DNA of 64,000 nt. Source: an uncultured Bacilli bacterium (GTDB taxonomy: Bacteria; Bacillota_I; Bacilli_A; RF39; UBA660). The stretch lies in contig CAKOOM010000004.1 of the NCBI GenBank assembly GCA_934098395.1, positions 62,001 to 126,000 on the forward strand, given 5' to 3'. The position numbers and the translations under genes are program-made. Shown here piece after piece: positions 63,477 through 64,000 of this stretch (the stretch's first letter is position 1; each line of letters opens with the position of its first letter). The notes beneath the pieces are model-generated. The model ran no database searches. It was not told where the DNA came from and worked only from the letters and a program-made list of their open reading frames with translations.

Positions 63477-64000
63477 ATGAATGATTATTTTGATAAATGT
63501 AAATTATGTCCCCGAAATTGTCTTGTTAATAGAAATAATTATGAAATTGGTTTTTGTAAATCTGGTAATAAAATTAGAATTGCTAAAGCATATTTACACA
63601 TGTGGGAAGAACCATGTATTAGTGGATGTAATGGTTCTGGAACAATATTTTTTAGTGGCTGTAATTTGAGATGTTTGTTTTGCCAAAATTATTATATAAG
63701 TGAACTTAATAATGGTAGGGAAATAAGTACTTTAGAATTTGCAAATATTTGTATTGATTTACAGAATAGGGGAGCTAATAATATTAATTTAGTTACTCCT
63801 ACACATTATGTTCCTTTAATTATTGAGGGAATAAAGAAAGCTAAACAGCTTGGGTTAAATATCCCTATTGTATATAACTCTTCAGGATATGAAAAAGTAG
63901 ATACAATTAAATTATTAGAGGGAATAGTAGATGTATACTTACCTGATTTTAAGTATTTTGATAATATGTATGCCATGAAATATTCTAAGTGTAAAGATTA
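63477..64000 (+). CDS. PflA-like radical SAM protein (3' end outside window)
   Basis: Reading from ATG 63477: MNDYFDKCKLCPRNCLVNRN, then GFCKSG, LHMWEEPCISG, and FFSGCNLRCLFCQNYYIS with the CxxxCxxC motif for the SAM-binding Fe-S cluster, followed by EISTLEF and VTPTHYVPLI. This is the COG1313 group, relatives of pyruvate formate-lyase activase with an additional N-terminal Cys cluster. It needs Fe-S clusters, presumably from the suf genes. Open to the window end. A GTGAT stretch is a weak ribosome binding site. Confidence 0.87.
   Translation, partial: MNDYFDKCKLCPRNCLVNRNNYEIGFCKSGNKIRIAKAYLHMWEEPCISGCNGSGTIFFSGCNLRCLFCQNYYISELNNGREISTLEFANICIDLQNRGANNINLVTPTHYVPLIIEGIKKAKQLGLNIPIVYNSSGYEKVDTIKLLEGIVDVYLPDFKYFDNMYAMKYSKCKD

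Noticed and set aside
63481..63669. 62-codon open frame at the right end
   Set aside because: It is an out-of-frame shadow. The frame from 63477 gives a clear radical SAM protein running off the window.
1..64000. Mycoplasma-type genetic code (UGA=Trp)
   Set aside because: prfB with its UGA frameshift is present, UGA is used as a stop, and proteins use UGG for Trp without gaps.

Overview
The window is a very AT-rich stretch of a Gram-positive-type (Bacillota/Bacilli-like) chromosome. The evidence is the rpsF-ssb-rpsR-rplI-dnaB gene order, a SufCDSU-type iron-sulphur cluster, ftsEX, a SpoVIF-family gene, AGGAGG or GGTGAT ribosome binding sites, and TTGACA-17-TATAAT promoters. UGA is a stop codon: prfB (RF2) is present with its programmed UGA frameshift, so this is not a code-4 mycoplasma. 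My best guess, by inference only, is an uncultured gut-type Bacilli lineage related to RF39 or Erysipelotrichales. No IS element, prophage or CRISPR array was seen.

Layout. 1-8.8 kb: 3' part of mutS, a three-gene phosphorelay (Hpt, a response regulator with a decayed HD-GYP domain, a hybrid kinase), an FAD oxidoreductase and a CaCA cation exchanger. 8.8-19.3 kb: an SsuABC/ThiXYZ-like ABC importer, mscL, a DUF5305-like membrane protein, a nucleotidyltransferase, ddl, a Ca2+-type P-ATPase and an unknown helical protein. 19.3-31.2 kb: a suf operon with one short SufB/D protein, a HerA-like ATPase, tRNA-Asn, pyrH, ftsEX, two YitT proteins, prfB, and two unknown proteins that seem to share a domain. 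31.3-53.3 kb: a 22-kb accessory surface locus. 53.3-64 kb: housekeeping genes (rpmE, SGNH hydrolase, murA, WalJ-like, M23 peptidase, dnaB, rplI-rpsR-ssb-rpsF, spoVIF-like, der, engB) and the start of a PflA-like radical SAM gene.

The surface locus is the most interesting part. It has two modules. Each contains one intact SipW-type signal peptidase (Ser/His), one paralogue that has lost both catalytic residues, and small exported TasA/CalY-like subunits. Module A (transcribed from about 44.5 kb down to 32.5 kb) starts with a 2650-residue protein built largely of YGG(G)N repeats. It continues with a 36-residue ORF, a coiled-coil protein, the dead peptidase, a subunit, the active peptidase and a second subunit. 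A strongly expressed-looking subunit gene with its own promoter lies just downstream. Module B (53.3 to 47.0 kb) has the dead peptidase, an exported protein, an unknown protein, a membrane-anchored McrB-like AAA+ ATPase, a DUF2357/McrC-like partner, the active peptidase and a subunit. Between the modules lie three more subunit genes. I infer a dedicated export and assembly system for surface fibres in which the McrB-like pair has been recruited to the envelope rather than to restriction.

Coordinates of promoters and terminators were read by eye and may be off by a base or two. Start codons were moved from the longest reading frame wherever a clear ribosome binding site pointed to an internal start.
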